DNA of 64,000 nt from Rhodobacteraceae bacterium DSL-40 (GCA_003258405.1 QKPN01000002.1:186001-250000); one strand, 5' to 3'; positions 8,833 to 18,235 are shown, counted from the stretch's first letter. Made by a program: numbers and translations. The notes: generated by a model from the letters alone, not told the origin.

Positions 8833-10140
8833 ATGACCCATCTTCCGCCCCGGCTGATCCCGAGCCTCGCTGCTTTCGTCCTGCTCCTGGCCGGGGCGGC
8901 CGCGGCCGAGAGCCAGGTCGGGTGCCCGCGGCCGGACGGGCCCGTCGATCTGGTCGTCGCAATGCGCGAGGCGCCGCCCTTCATCGTCGAGGACGAGATC
9001 CGCGGCCAGCGGGGCTTTGCCTTCGATGTCTGGGCGAGCGTGGAGAAGGAGCTGCGCGCGGCGGGGCTCATCGGTTCGAGCGCGCTTGTCGAGTGCCCGC
9101 TCGGGGCGCAGCTTGCGGGGCTCGCCGATGGCAGCGTCGATGTGGTGATCTCGCCGCTCACCATCACCGCCGACCGTCTCGCGAGCTTCGATTTCAGCCA
9201 CCAGTATCTGAGCTCGGGCACCACGGTGGCGCAGCGCGCGAATTCGGCGATCAACTTCCGCTATGCCGCGGACATCCTGCGCCAGACGCTCGGGCATCCG
9301 AGCGTGCAGGTGGCGATCGTGGCCTTTCTCGCGGCGAACCTGCTGCTCGCCGGGCTGATGTCCTGGGCGCTGCGGCAGCATTCAGATTTCGGCGAGATCA
9401 GCCGGGAGCCGCGGCCGGTGCGCCTGCTGCGCTACGGGGTCGAGGCGGTGATCCGCACCATCGGGCTGCGCGGGCTTGGCGACGGGCTCCGGGCCACCTC
9501 GACGACCATGCTCGAGATCTTCATGGCGGTGGTTGGCACGATCCTCTCGGCGACGATCTTCGGGATGCTCACGAGCGCGCTCGTCGGCTCGATCGGCGGC
9601 AGCCGCACGGTGACGCTCGCGGAGCTCCCGACGCTCCGGGTCGCGACGCTGGAGCAATCGACCTCGGCGCAGTTTCTCGACGGGCTCGCGCGCGGCAGGG
9701 CGGCCGAGGAAGGCACGCCGCGCACCCTCAAGCTCTCGCTCGCGCGCCGGAAGGCCGACAGCGCGCCGGCGCTTGACGGAGCGAGCGGAGCGGGAGCCAC
9801 CCATTGCCTGCCGCCCGAGGCGGCCTCCGCAACCGATCTCTGCCTCGCGATGCCAAGCTGGGAGGCGGCGATGAATGCGCTCGCCGCCGGCCAGGTCGAT
9901 GCCGTCTTCGGCGACTGGGCCCAGCTCAGCTATCTCGCCCGCCTGCCCGCCTACAGCGATGCGCTCACCGTCCAGGATACCGCCTTCTGGAACGAGCCCT
10001 ACGGCTGGGGACTGTCGCGGGATCTCGCCCCCGAGATCCGTACCGCGATCGATCGTGCGCTCATCCGCCGGCTGCGCAGCCCGGAATGGCGCGTTCTCGT
10101 CCAGGAATACATGGGAGACGGCGCGATCTCGCCGAACTGA
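8833..10140 (+). CDS. Prokaryotic ionotropic-glutamate-receptor-like protein
   Basis: 435 residues laid out as signal peptide (1-25), ligand-binding half S1 (36-150), transmembrane helix (158-180), pore-like loop (200-220), second helix (226-250), and binding half S2 (265-435). This is the bacterial iGluR/GluR0 plan. S1 carries PLTITADR (108-115) and DFSHQYLSSG (120-129), matching the glutamate-receptor PLTITxxR...DFSxPF block, so the arginine that holds the ligand alpha-carboxylate (Arg115) is kept. The pore loop reads GLRGLGDG in place of a TVGYG potassium filter. Start ATG 8833 was preferred over GTG 8800 because it begins the signal peptide. First gene of a five-gene operon; the next gene starts 5 bp later. 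An alternative is a receptor that gates no channel. Confidence 0.78.
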   Translation: MTHLPPRLIPSLAAFVLLLAGAAAAESQVGCPRPDGPVDLVVAMREAPPFIVEDEIRGQRGFAFDVWASVEKELRAAGLIGSSALVECPLGAQLAGLADGSVDVVISPLTITADRLASFDFSHQYLSSGTTVAQRANSAINFRYAADILRQTLGHPSVQVAIVAFLAANLLLAGLMSWALRQHSDFGEISREPRPVRLLRYGVEAVIRTIGLRGLGDGLRATSTTMLEIFMAVVGTILSATIFGMLTSALVGSIGGSRTVTLAELPTLRVATLEQSTSAQFLDGLARGRAAEEGTPRTLKLSLARRKADSAPALDGASGAGATHCLPPEAASATDLCLAMPSWEAAMNALAAGQVDAVFGDWAQLSYLARLPAYSDALTVQDTAFWNEPYGWGLSRDLAPEIRTAIDRALIRRLRSPEWRVLVQEYMGDGAISPN

Positions 10141-10145
10141 ACCGC

Positions 10146-11012
10146 ATGAGAGACCCCCTGCCCCGGAGCCCGGATCCCGCCGCCGACGCCACCCCTGACG
10201 CGGCGCATCAGACGCACCCGGCGCGGCAATCCACCTCGAACCTCCTGCAGTACGAGCATTACTTCTCGTCCGGGAGCTATGACCGACGGTACCCGGCGCC
10301 GAACGCGCGGATGCTCAGGCTCGCCCGCACGCTGCTGCCGCCCGCGGGCCATCTCATCGATTTCGGCTGCGGCAGCGGGCGCTATCTGCTCGCGCTCCGC
10401 GAGCGGGCGCGCCTGGTGGCGGGCTTCGACATCTGCCACGCGGCCCTCGGCTGCCTGCGGCACAACGTGATGGCGCATCCGCGCGGCGTGCCGGTGCATA
10501 TTCTCGGGCCCGACCCGGAAAGCCTCGAGCGGCATGTGGCCCGTCACGGCGGCGCGGATCTGGTGCTTTGCCTCTTCGGGGTGCTCTCCCATGTCGAGGG
10601 ACGCCGGGCCCGGCGCGAGATGCTCCGGAGGCTCGCCGGTCTGCTCCGGCCGGGGACCGGCCGGATCCTGCTGTCGGTGCCGAACCGGCACCGGCGTTTC
10701 CGGCGCGAACAGCGGCTGGCGGAGCCCGGCACCGAGGAGATCCGCTATCTCCGGCAGGTCGAGGGCGGCACGATCGAGCTGTCCTACCGCCTGTTCGACC
10801 CGGAAAGCCTTGCCGAGGAGCTGGCCGAGGCCGGGCTCGAGATCGAGCGGATCGGCGCCGAGAGCCTGCTGCCCGAGGCGCAGGTGGCCGGATCGCGCCA
10901 TCTCCGCGGCCTCGATGCCCGCATCGCGCCGCATATCCCGGCGCGGCTCGGCTACGGCCTCGCCGCCGTGGTGCGGCCCTGCGCCACGGCCCCGGAGGGC
11001 ACGGCGACGTGA
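10146..11012 (+). CDS. Class I SAM-dependent methyltransferase
   Basis: 288-residue cytoplasmic protein. Motif I is LIDFGCGSGRYLLAL (about residues 64-78), followed by an acidic end of strand 2 (AGFDICHAAL) and GGADLVLCLFGVLSHVEG as motif II. RRLAGLLRPGTGRILLSVPN is the usual post-motif block. The first ~40 residues are Pro/Asp-rich and probably disordered. It follows the receptor-like gene by 5 bp and its TGA overlaps the next gene's GTG, so it is translationally tied to two membrane proteins. The substrate is unknown; by context it could modify a receptor or lipid, but that is inference. Confidence 0.82.
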   Translation: MRDPLPRSPDPAADATPDAAHQTHPARQSTSNLLQYEHYFSSGSYDRRYPAPNARMLRLARTLLPPAGHLIDFGCGSGRYLLALRERARLVAGFDICHAALGCLRHNVMAHPRGVPVHILGPDPESLERHVARHGGADLVLCLFGVLSHVEGRRARREMLRRLAGLLRPGTGRILLSVPNRHRRFRREQRLAEPGTEEIRYLRQVEGGTIELSYRLFDPESLAEELAEAGLEIERIGAESLLPEAQVAGSRHLRGLDARIAPHIPARLGYGLAAVVRPCATAPEGTAT

Positions 11013-12643
11013 GACGGCCCGCCCTTCTCCTGCGCCTTGCCGCCCTCCTCGTGCTGAGCGCGGGCCCGACGGCGGTGGCGGCGGCGGATGCGGCCCCCGA
11101 GGAGGACGGGCGGCTCGCGCGGATCCTCGAGCGCGGGCGGCTCATTGTCGGGGTGAAGAGCGACTATCCGCCCTGGGGCATGGTGGCCGAGGACGGCGCC
11201 ATCGTCGGGCTCGAACCCGATCTCGCGCAGGATCTGGCGGACCGCATCGGCGTCGGGCTCGAGCTCGTGCCGGTGACGAGCGCGAACCGTCTCTCACGGC
11301 TGAACCAGGGGGTGATCGATGTCGCGATCGCCACGATCGGCGACACGGAAGAGCGGCAGAAGAGCGCCGACCTCCTGCGCCCGCACTATTACGCCAGCGG
11401 CGTGACGCTGCTCGCGCCGAAGGGCTCGCCCTTCACCGACTGGGGCCAGCTCCGCGGGCGGCCAGTCTGTCTTACCGACGGCGCCTATTTCAACCGGGCC
11501 CTGGTCGAGCGCTACCTGATCCGGCCGGTGGTCTTCTCGGGCCTGCGTGACGCGCTGCTCGCGCTGCGCGACGGGCGCTGTGCCGGCATGGCCTTCGACG
11601 ACACGGTGCTCTCGCAGACCCTCGGCGATCCGCAATGGGCGGGCTATCACCTCGCGACCCCGAGCATCCTCTCGACCCCCTGGGCGGTGGCGGTGCAGAC
11701 CGGGGAAGGCGGGCGCGGTCTCGGCCGGCTGGTCGAGGAGGCGGTGGCCGACTGGCACCGGAGCGGCCGGATCATCGCGCTGCAGGCCAGGTGGGGCCTG
11801 CCGCCCAGCGCGTTTCTCGCAGCCTTCCACGACACCTGGAGCGCGGAGGCGGACGGGCGGCCGATCTGCGCGCGGACCGCGGCGGGCGCCTGGCCCGAGG
11901 CCTGTCTCGGCGGCGGCGGGATCCGCATCGCGGGGCTCGGCGGGGAACTTCCCGGCTGGGCCGCGCGGCTCCGCGCCGCAACCGGGCTCGATCTCTCGCC
12001 CGCCTTCGACCGGATCGACCGGGCGCGGCTCCTGCGCGGCATCGGGCTCACGCTCGCGCTCAGCCTCGTTGCCATCGCGGGGTCGCTGACGGTCGGGATC
12101 TGTCTGGCGCTGGCCGATGCGACGCTGCGGCGCGGCGCGGCGCTGGCGGCGGTTCTTGCCCATCCGATCCGCGGCTTCGTCGTGCTGGTGCGCATGACGC
12201 CACCGATCCTGCAGCTCTACATCCTCTTCTTCGGGCTTGGTGGCTATCTCGCCGCGACCCACGGCTTCACGCCCGGGAGCTTTGTCATCGCGAGCCTCGT
12301 GCTCTCCTTCTATGCGGGCGGCACCAACACGGTGATCCTGCGCGCGGCCCTCGGCCATCTCGCGGTCGAGCGGCCGGGCGTGCCTCCGCTGCGGCTGCTG
12401 CCGGAGGCGATCGAGCGGAGCTACGAGGGGCTGGTCTCGACCTCGGTCAACATCGTCAAGGCGGCGGGGCTCGCGAGCACCATTGCGCTGCCCGAGACGA
12501 TCTCGGTCGTCAACAGCATCATCGCCGAGGGGGGTGACGCCACCACGATGATGAACCTGCTTCTGGTCTTCTATTTCGTGTTCGTGCTGGCCGTGCTCGG
12601 CCTCCTGCGCGCGGCGCGGGGGATGGTGATGCGATGGATCTGA
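11009..12643 (+). CDS. Fused amino-acid substrate-binding protein / ABC-type permease without EAA loop
   Basis: 544 residues with a GTG start inside the preceding stop. A signal peptide (1-27) is followed by a family 3 solute-binding domain (about 38-285; GRLIVGVKSDYPPWGMV, IGDTEERQKSADLL), a linker with a Cys pair (ICARTAAGAWPEACLG), then a His/Glu-type permease domain (about 340-544). The fusion order resembles GlnP-type proteins. Between the region equivalent to RGGI and the LPEA block the sequence is about ten residues shorter than canonical members and has no EAAxxxG motif, the site that contacts the ATPase. No ATPase gene is nearby. It overlaps the next permease gene by 10 bp. Ordinary import is therefore doubtful. 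Confidence 0.8.
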   Translation: MRRPALLLRLAALLVLSAGPTAVAAADAAPEEDGRLARILERGRLIVGVKSDYPPWGMVAEDGAIVGLEPDLAQDLADRIGVGLELVPVTSANRLSRLNQGVIDVAIATIGDTEERQKSADLLRPHYYASGVTLLAPKGSPFTDWGQLRGRPVCLTDGAYFNRALVERYLIRPVVFSGLRDALLALRDGRCAGMAFDDTVLSQTLGDPQWAGYHLATPSILSTPWAVAVQTGEGGRGLGRLVEEAVADWHRSGRIIALQARWGLPPSAFLAAFHDTWSAEADGRPICARTAAGAWPEACLGGGGIRIAGLGGELPGWAARLRAATGLDLSPAFDRIDRARLLRGIGLTLALSLVAIAGSLTVGICLALADATLRRGAALAAVLAHPIRGFVVLVRMTPPILQLYILFFGLGGYLAATHGFTPGSFVIASLVLSFYAGGTNTVILRAALGHLAVERPGVPPLRLLPEAIERSYEGLVSTSVNIVKAAGLASTIALPETISVVNSIIAEGGDATTMMNLLLVFYFVFVLAVLGLLRAARGMVMRWI

Positions 12644-13299
12644 CGGAGATGACAGGCCGGGTGCTCGGCTGGACGCCCTATCTGGCCGGAGGGTTCGTGA
12701 CCAACCTGATGATCGCCGCCGTCTCGATGGCGCTCGGGACAGTGCTCGGCGCGGGGCTGGCGCTGGCGCGCTCGGGGAACGGGCGGCGGCTGCGCTGGCC
12801 CGCCGAGCTGCTCACGAGCCTCTGCCGCAACGTGCCGAGCTTCGTGCTGCTCTTCTATGTGGCCTTCGCGATCCCGGTCGAGATCGACTGGGGCGGGCGG
12901 GTGGTGGCGCTGCCGCTCTGGATCAAGGCGGCGCTCGCCCTCACCATTCCGGTGATCGGCTTTGCCTCGGATCAGACGCTCGGGCTGCGGCGGCAGCTGG
13001 CGCGCGGGGTCGCCTCGGCCCGGGCGACCTGGGTGACCTCCTGGCTCCAGTATTTCCTCATCATCGTCATGGCCTCGGCGACCGCCTCGGTGATCGGCGC
13101 CGACGAGATCGTCGGGCGGGCCAACCGGGTGATCGCGACCGACGAGAGCCCGGCCTTTCTGGTGATCGTCTATCTCTATGTCTCGCTCTGGTTCCTGACC
13201 GCGGGTCTTGCGCTCTCGGCGGCGACGGGCTGGCTCGCGCGGCACCGGGCCGTGGCGGGCCGCCGTGCGGCGGGCAAACCGGCGGAGGCTGCGACATGA
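12634..13299 (+). CDS. ABC-type amino-acid permease-like membrane protein without EAA loop
   Basis: 221 residues with about five transmembrane helices. The first half matches HisM/GlnP-type permeases (GFVTNLMIAAVSMALGTVLG, TSLCRNVPSFVLLFYVAF). In the second half the loop that should read EAAxxxG...LPQAL is replaced by a short segment (QLARGVASARATWVTSW), so the ATPase docking helix appears lost, as in its fused partner. It would form the second half of a heterodimeric membrane unit with the preceding protein. It overlaps its neighbours by 10 and 4 bp, indicating coupled translation. Confidence 0.78.
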   Translation: MDLTEMTGRVLGWTPYLAGGFVTNLMIAAVSMALGTVLGAGLALARSGNGRRLRWPAELLTSLCRNVPSFVLLFYVAFAIPVEIDWGGRVVALPLWIKAALALTIPVIGFASDQTLGLRRQLARGVASARATWVTSWLQYFLIIVMASATASVIGADEIVGRANRVIATDESPAFLVIVYLYVSLWFLTAGLALSAATGWLARHRAVAGRRAAGKPAEAAT

Positions 13300-14204
13300 A
13301 GGCTCGTATCGGTGCGCTCCTTGGCGTTCTGCTTCTCTGCGCGGGGTGCGGCTTCTTCAAGAAAGACGATGCGGAGGAGGCGCCGCCGCCGGACGCCTGC
13401 CCGCGGGTCGATCCGGCCAAGCGCGTGCTGACCGGGGCGGCGGTGCGCCAGCCGCAGGGCGTGGCGCAGTTCGACCTCCTGAGGATCGACGGCAAGGCGC
13501 ATCGCTCCGGTGCGCTCGCCCGCATCCGGCTCGACGAGAGCGACACGTTCAAGGCCCGCTCCGATGGCAAGGGCGGCTTCACCGGGCGGCGGGGGGCCAG
13601 GGCCACGCCGGTCGCGGGGGTTGCCGCGGCGGCGAAGGATTTCGAGGCGCTGTCGCTCGACTACACGCTGAAGAAGGTCGGCTACACGGCGGAGGCGGCC
13701 ATCGGCGCGCCGACGCGGGCCGCGAAGGTCGCGACCACCGGGCAGGCGCGCTATTCCGGCCCGGTTCGGCTCACGCTGCAGAACCTCGGCGCGGAGGATG
13801 CCGGCACGCCGCTCGAGGTCACCGGCACGGTGAGCCTCGATGTGCTCTTCGGTTCGCGGCTGGTGGATGCGAATTTCACCGGGCTCAAGGCGGCGGGGGC
13901 CGACCTGCCCTTCGACAGCCTGGTCTGGAGCGGCATCGGGCTCTGCAACACCCGCGTCGCGACAAGCGGCCAAGGGCGGTTCCAGACCCGGAACGGCGAC
14001 GGCCGGGCGGTGAACTTCACCGGATCGGGCGCGGGCGCACCCGCGGGCGCCGCGGTGCTCGACGCAACGCTCTACGGGTTCGACGAGGCAGCCGGACTGC
14101 CGGCGGAGATTGGCGGCGTGCTGCTGATCCAGGGCGACAGCGGCATCATCTCGGGCATTTTCGCCGCGGATCTCCGGCCCGCCGCGCCGGCACCCGCGCA
14201 ATGA
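13296..14204 (+). CDS. Uncharacterised lipoprotein
   Basis: 302 residues with a lipoprotein signal peptide: a hydrophobic run, then LLCAGC with the lipidated Cys at about residue 18, followed by a charged, Pro-rich linker. The rest is a soluble periplasmic domain of repeated short beta-like segments (TGQARYSGPVRLTLQNL, TGSGAGAPAGAAVLDATLYG) that resembles no family I can name. The residues after the Cys (Gly, Phe) would not force retention in the inner membrane. It is the last gene of the receptor/permease operon, with a 4-bp overlap, and lies 155 bp before the injection-system operon. Confidence 0.7.
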   Translation: MKARIGALLGVLLLCAGCGFFKKDDAEEAPPPDACPRVDPAKRVLTGAAVRQPQGVAQFDLLRIDGKAHRSGALARIRLDESDTFKARSDGKGGFTGRRGARATPVAGVAAAAKDFEALSLDYTLKKVGYTAEAAIGAPTRAAKVATTGQARYSGPVRLTLQNLGAEDAGTPLEVTGTVSLDVLFGSRLVDANFTGLKAAGADLPFDSLVWSGIGLCNTRVATSGQGRFQTRNGDGRAVNFTGSGAGAPAGAAVLDATLYGFDEAAGLPAEIGGVLLIQGDSGIISGIFAADLRPAAPAPAQ

Positions 14205-14205
14205 C

Positions 14206-14236
14206 TTGCATGCACCCCGGAGAAAGGAGCTATACT
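14206..14236 (+). promoter_or_regulatory. Possible promoter of the injection-system plus operon
   Basis: Immediately after the lipoprotein stop, TTGCAT (14206-14211) and TATACT (14231-14236) are separated by 19 bp. The -10 hexamer is good, the -35 moderate and the spacing long. It lies about 120 bp upstream of the first baseplate gene. If it is not used, the receptor cassette and the baseplate genes could be one transcript. Confidence 0.3.
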
Positions 14237-14359
14237 ACAGGTTGAATAACGCATGACAGAAGTCGCGTAAAAGAAACCATCCCGTGCAGAAGCCGGAGAT
14301 TCCATGAGAACGCCCCTCCCCCGCACAGGCCGTCGCGGTCGCCGCGCCGGCGGTAGCGC

Positions 14360-17300
14360 ATGACGGAAGCGATCCTTCCGCATCGCATCACCGACGGCAC
14401 GGCCCGTGACCGCCGCCTCGCGCCTGCGCTGGCCGAAGGCTATGTGCGCCCGGCGGAGCGCAGCCTTTCCGATCATCTCGCCCTTCTCGCCGCCATCGCC
14501 GGGCAGATCCGCTTCCACGACGCGGCCAACCGCCCGGCCGGGACCTGGGCGAAGCTCTTCGCGCAGGAGCCCGCCGCGATGATGTCGGAACTGCTCGCGC
14601 TCGGCCCGGAGGATGCGCGCGCGCGGTTTGCCGAACGCGCGGCCTGCGACCCGGAGGGCGCGGCGCGCGAGCTGCGCGATCTGGCGCGCCGGGTCTCGCT
14701 CTGGCTCGGCCGCGCGGCGAGCCGGGGTCGCGACCGGTTCGGCGCGCAGATCGACGCGATCGCCGCGCGGCCCGAGCTTCTGCGGCTGGTCGAGACGCTG
14801 GCGGCCGCGGAGGAGACCACGCCGGAGCGGCTGGCCGAGCTGACCCGCGAGAGCCTTGCCGCCGGGAGGCGGCCTGCGGCCGATGCCATCGGACGGGCCC
14901 GCGCGGCGCGGCAGGCGCTGCTCGATGCGCAGGAGCAACTTCTCAACATCGTTGCCGCCCTGAGGCCCATGGTCGAAGAGACGCTCGATGTCCGCCTCGG
15001 CTCGGGCCGGATCGACCCGGCGCTTGGCCTGCTGCTGGCGAATGTCGGCATGCTCGAGGAGGTCGAGGCGGTGGTGAACCGCTTCACCTCGCGTCACACC
15101 GCCTTCTACTACCGCGAGGTGCTGGGGCTCGCGCCCCGGCCCGCGGGCGCGGAAGCGGCGCATCTGCGCTTCGCGCCCGGTGCGCTGCCGATCCATCTGC
15201 CGGCGGGAACGGAGCTCGTCGCCCGCATGACGGGCGTGCCGGAGCCCGCGCGGTTCCGGCTGAGCGAGGGACTGCGCGTGGCGCCGGTGAAGGTCGCCGA
15301 GGCGCTGGGGCTGCGCTTTCACCGCGATCCGCTGATCTCGCCGCAGGCGGCGATGGGATTCGTCTCGGGCGTGAGCCTGGCGCGCATCCCCACCGCAGGC
15401 GATGACGCCGTGCGCGCCGATCCGCCGCGGCTCTTCGGGGCCGGGGGCGGCGCGCCGGCGGACATGGGGCTCGAGATCGCGAGCCCGATGCTGCGCCTCG
15501 CGGGCGGGCGGCGACGGATCGAGCTCCGCCTCGTGCTCACCCGGCGGGGCGATGCGGAGGCCACGCGGGCGGGCGCCGGAGCGACGCATGAGGCGGTTCT
15601 TGCCGAGCTGCAGGCCGACCCGGCCCTCGCCGCGCTCTTCGGCCTCGACGACCCCGACACGTCGGGGCAGATCCTGGCCGAATGGCGCGCAGCCCTCGGG
15701 GGGGCGGAGGGCACGCCAGCCGCGCAGCTCCATCATGCGCTGCTCCTCCATGCCGCCGCACCCGCGCAGGTCGAGGCGATCTATGGCCGGGTGGTCCGGG
15801 CGGGCCTCGTCGAGGGCACGCCCTGGCCCGCCGGGGATTTCCGCAAGGCCCTCCTCTCCGGCATCGAGGCCCATCTCGGCGGGCCGGAGGTGGCGCGTGT
15901 GGCGGCACGGATCTTCGATCACGGCCGCGACGAGGTGTTCCAGACCCTGCTTCACGATGCCTTCGAGGTGACGCTCTCCGCCGAGACCGGGCCGCTTGCC
16001 GTCGGCGCGGCGCGGATCGCGCCGAATGCGGCGGAGGACGGACCGGGCTTCACGCTTTCGCTTCAGCTCGACGAGGCCGCGCCCGCGATCGTGCCGCCGC
16101 CCGGCGCCGCGGCGCCGGTGCTCGGGCTCCGGATGGCACCGCACGGGCGTTTCTGCCCCTTCTCGCTCTTCGAGCCCTATGCGCTCGAGAGCATCGTGAT
16201 CGAGACCCGCGTCGAGGGGCTTACGCGGCTGACGGCGTTTTCCGATGACGGGCCGCTCAACATGGCCCAGCCCGTGCTGCCCTTCGGGGCGCGGCCGAAG
16301 GACGGCGCGGCCTTCCTCGTCGGCGCCCCGGAGCTCGCGGCCAAACCGGTACTGCGGGTGGGGCTCGACGTGGTCTGGTCCGACCTGCCCTCCGATCCGG
16401 GCGGTTTCGAGGATTATTACCGGAGCTACGGCGAAACCTTCCATGCGCCAGATCCGAAGGTCGGGCTTGCCTATCTCGCGGGGGACGGCTGGCGCGACCT
16501 GCCGGGAGGTCAATCGCATCCGATGGTCGGGCGCATCGCGCCGGGCGGACCACTCCGGGCGCGGCAGCGCTTCGAGGGCAGCGTGCCCGGCCGGGTGCTG
16601 CCGCCGCGGACCGGGATCACGGCGGAGGATTTCCGGCAACGCTCGACGATCCGGGCCGGGCTCTTCGGGCTCACGCTCGACTGCCCGGGCGACGCCTTCG
16701 GGCACGAGGCCTATCCGGCGGCGCTCGCCGAGGCGATGCGGCCGGGTTTCCTGCGCACGCGGCGGCGCAGGATCCCGCCGGCGCCCTGGACGCCGCGGAT
16801 CGCCTCGGCCGCGCTCGACTATGCCGCGCGCGACACGATCCTGCTCGGCACGCCGCAGGCCGCGCGCCCCGGCGAGCGCGTGGTGCAGATCGGGCCCTTC
16901 GGGCGGCAGGAGATCTTTCCGGCCCGGAGCCGGCCCGGCATGGGCCTGTTCCCGGCCCGGCTCGCCGACGGCACGCTCTTTCTCCGGGTCGCGGGGCCGA
17001 CCGCCACCGGCCCGGTCTCGCTGCTCTTCGAGATGGCGCAGGGAAGCCATCGGCGGCGGAGCTTCCGCCCCGAGCCGGTGCGCTGGCACTATCTCACCGC
17101 CTCGGGCTGGCAGCCGCTGCCAAGCTGGAGCCTTGCGACCGACACGACCGACGGGCTGATGCGCACCGGGATCGTCACCATCGACGTGCCGGACGAGGAC
17201 GTGGTGCTGTCGGGCGGCGAGATGCCGGGCGAGGGCGTCTGGCTCGCGGTATCGGCCGATCGCCATCTCGATGCCTTCCCGCGGCTGGCCTCGCTCGGCG

Positions 17301-18235
17301 CGAACGGAGCCAGGGCCGAGCGCATCGGGCTCCCCGAGGCGGATGCGCCTGCGCTCCCGCTGCGCTGGTCGCTCGACCCGCCGGTGGCCGGGCTCGGCGC
17401 GATCGCGCAGGTGGGCGCCACCCTCGGCGGCACGCCGCCCGAAACAGATCCGGCCTTCCGTGCCCGGGTGAGCGAGCGGCTGCGCCACCGGGCCCGGGCG
17501 GTGACCGCCTGGGATGTGGAGCGGCTGGTGCTCGATGCCTTTCCCGAGGTCTGGAAGGCGAAATGCCTGCCCGCCTATGACCAACGGCTGCGCGCGCCGC
17601 GAGCGGGGGCGATGACCGTCGTCGTCGTGCCGGCAGCCCCGGAGGATGCGGCGGCCGTGCCCTCGCGGCCCGCGATGTTCGACGTGCTGACGCTGCGGCG
17701 GATCGAGCGCTTCCTTGCCGGGCGGCTCTCGGCCTTTGCCGAGGCGGAGGTGCGCAATCCGGGCTACGAGCGGTTGCAGGTGCGCGCCAAGGTAGGCTTC
17801 ACCGCCGGGTCGGACGAGAGCGGCACCGCGCTCCGCCGCCTCAAGCTCGACATCTCGCGCTTCCTGAGCGTCTGGACGGCGGAGGCGCCGATGGACGGCT
17901 TCGGCTGGTCGCTCAATCTCAACGACGTGGCGGCCTTCGTGACCGGGCTCGACTATGTCCGGTTCCTCACCGAGTTCTCGATCCTCCAGCTCGTCGCGGA
18001 CGATGCCGGCCAGCACCGGCTCCACGACACGGCGCGAAGCGGCGGGGGCGGCGACGAGGCGGGCAACGGCGCGGCGATCCTGGCGGCCCGCGAGCCCTGG
18101 GGGCTGGCGCTGCCGATGGCCGATCACTGGATCACCCCGCTCTTCGAGCGGCGGAGCGAGACACCGCGGGTCACGGGCATCGGCGGGCTCGCCATCGGCG
18201 AGACGCTCGTCGTCGACATGAGGGAGACGGCATGA
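14360..18235 (+). CDS. Large baseplate protein with Baseplate_J-like C-terminus (Afp11/12 type)
   Basis: 1291-residue structural protein, the wedge component of a contractile injection system. The C-terminal ~300 residues carry the gp47/Baseplate_J-like pattern: TDPAFRARVSERLRHRARAV, TAWDVERLVLDAFPEVWKAK, then AMTVVVVPAA, FLAGRLSAFAEAEVRNPGYE and FGWSLNLNDVAAFV. The N-terminal two thirds have an early helical region (to about residue 220) and beta-rich inserts that I cannot assign. The length matches the long baseplate J proteins of eCIS loci, far above the ~300-450 residues of phage versions. It is the first gene of a six-gene operon and overlaps the next by 4 bp. Confidence 0.85.
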   Translation: MTEAILPHRITDGTARDRRLAPALAEGYVRPAERSLSDHLALLAAIAGQIRFHDAANRPAGTWAKLFAQEPAAMMSELLALGPEDARARFAERAACDPEGAARELRDLARRVSLWLGRAASRGRDRFGAQIDAIAARPELLRLVETLAAAEETTPERLAELTRESLAAGRRPAADAIGRARAARQALLDAQEQLLNIVAALRPMVEETLDVRLGSGRIDPALGLLLANVGMLEEVEAVVNRFTSRHTAFYYREVLGLAPRPAGAEAAHLRFAPGALPIHLPAGTELVARMTGVPEPARFRLSEGLRVAPVKVAEALGLRFHRDPLISPQAAMGFVSGVSLARIPTAGDDAVRADPPRLFGAGGGAPADMGLEIASPMLRLAGGRRRIELRLVLTRRGDAEATRAGAGATHEAVLAELQADPALAALFGLDDPDTSGQILAEWRAALGGAEGTPAAQLHHALLLHAAAPAQVEAIYGRVVRAGLVEGTPWPAGDFRKALLSGIEAHLGGPEVARVAARIFDHGRDEVFQTLLHDAFEVTLSAETGPLAVGAARIAPNAAEDGPGFTLSLQLDEAAPAIVPPPGAAAPVLGLRMAPHGRFCPFSLFEPYALESIVIETRVEGLTRLTAFSDDGPLNMAQPVLPFGARPKDGAAFLVGAPELAAKPVLRVGLDVVWSDLPSDPGGFEDYYRSYGETFHAPDPKVGLAYLAGDGWRDLPGGQSHPMVGRIAPGGPLRARQRFEGSVPGRVLPPRTGITAEDFRQRSTIRAGLFGLTLDCPGDAFGHEAYPAALAEAMRPGFLRTRRRRIPPAPWTPRIASAALDYAARDTILLGTPQAARPGERVVQIGPFGRQEIFPARSRPGMGLFPARLADGTLFLRVAGPTATGPVSLLFEMAQGSHRRRSFRPEPVRWHYLTASGWQPLPSWSLATDTTDGLMRTGIVTIDVPDEDVVLSGGEMPGEGVWLAVSADRHLDAFPRLASLGANGARAERIGLPEADAPALPLRWSLDPPVAGLGAIAQVGATLGGTPPETDPAFRARVSERLRHRARAVTAWDVERLVLDAFPEVWKAKCLPAYDQRLRAPRAGAMTVVVVPAAPEDAAAVPSRPAMFDVLTLRRIERFLAGRLSAFAEAEVRNPGYERLQVRAKVGFTAGSDESGTALRRLKLDISRFLSVWTAEAPMDGFGWSLNLNDVAAFVTGLDYVRFLTEFSILQLVADDAGQHRLHDTARSGGGGDEAGNGAAILAAREPWGLALPMADHWITPLFERRSETPRVTGIGGLAIGETLVVDMRETA

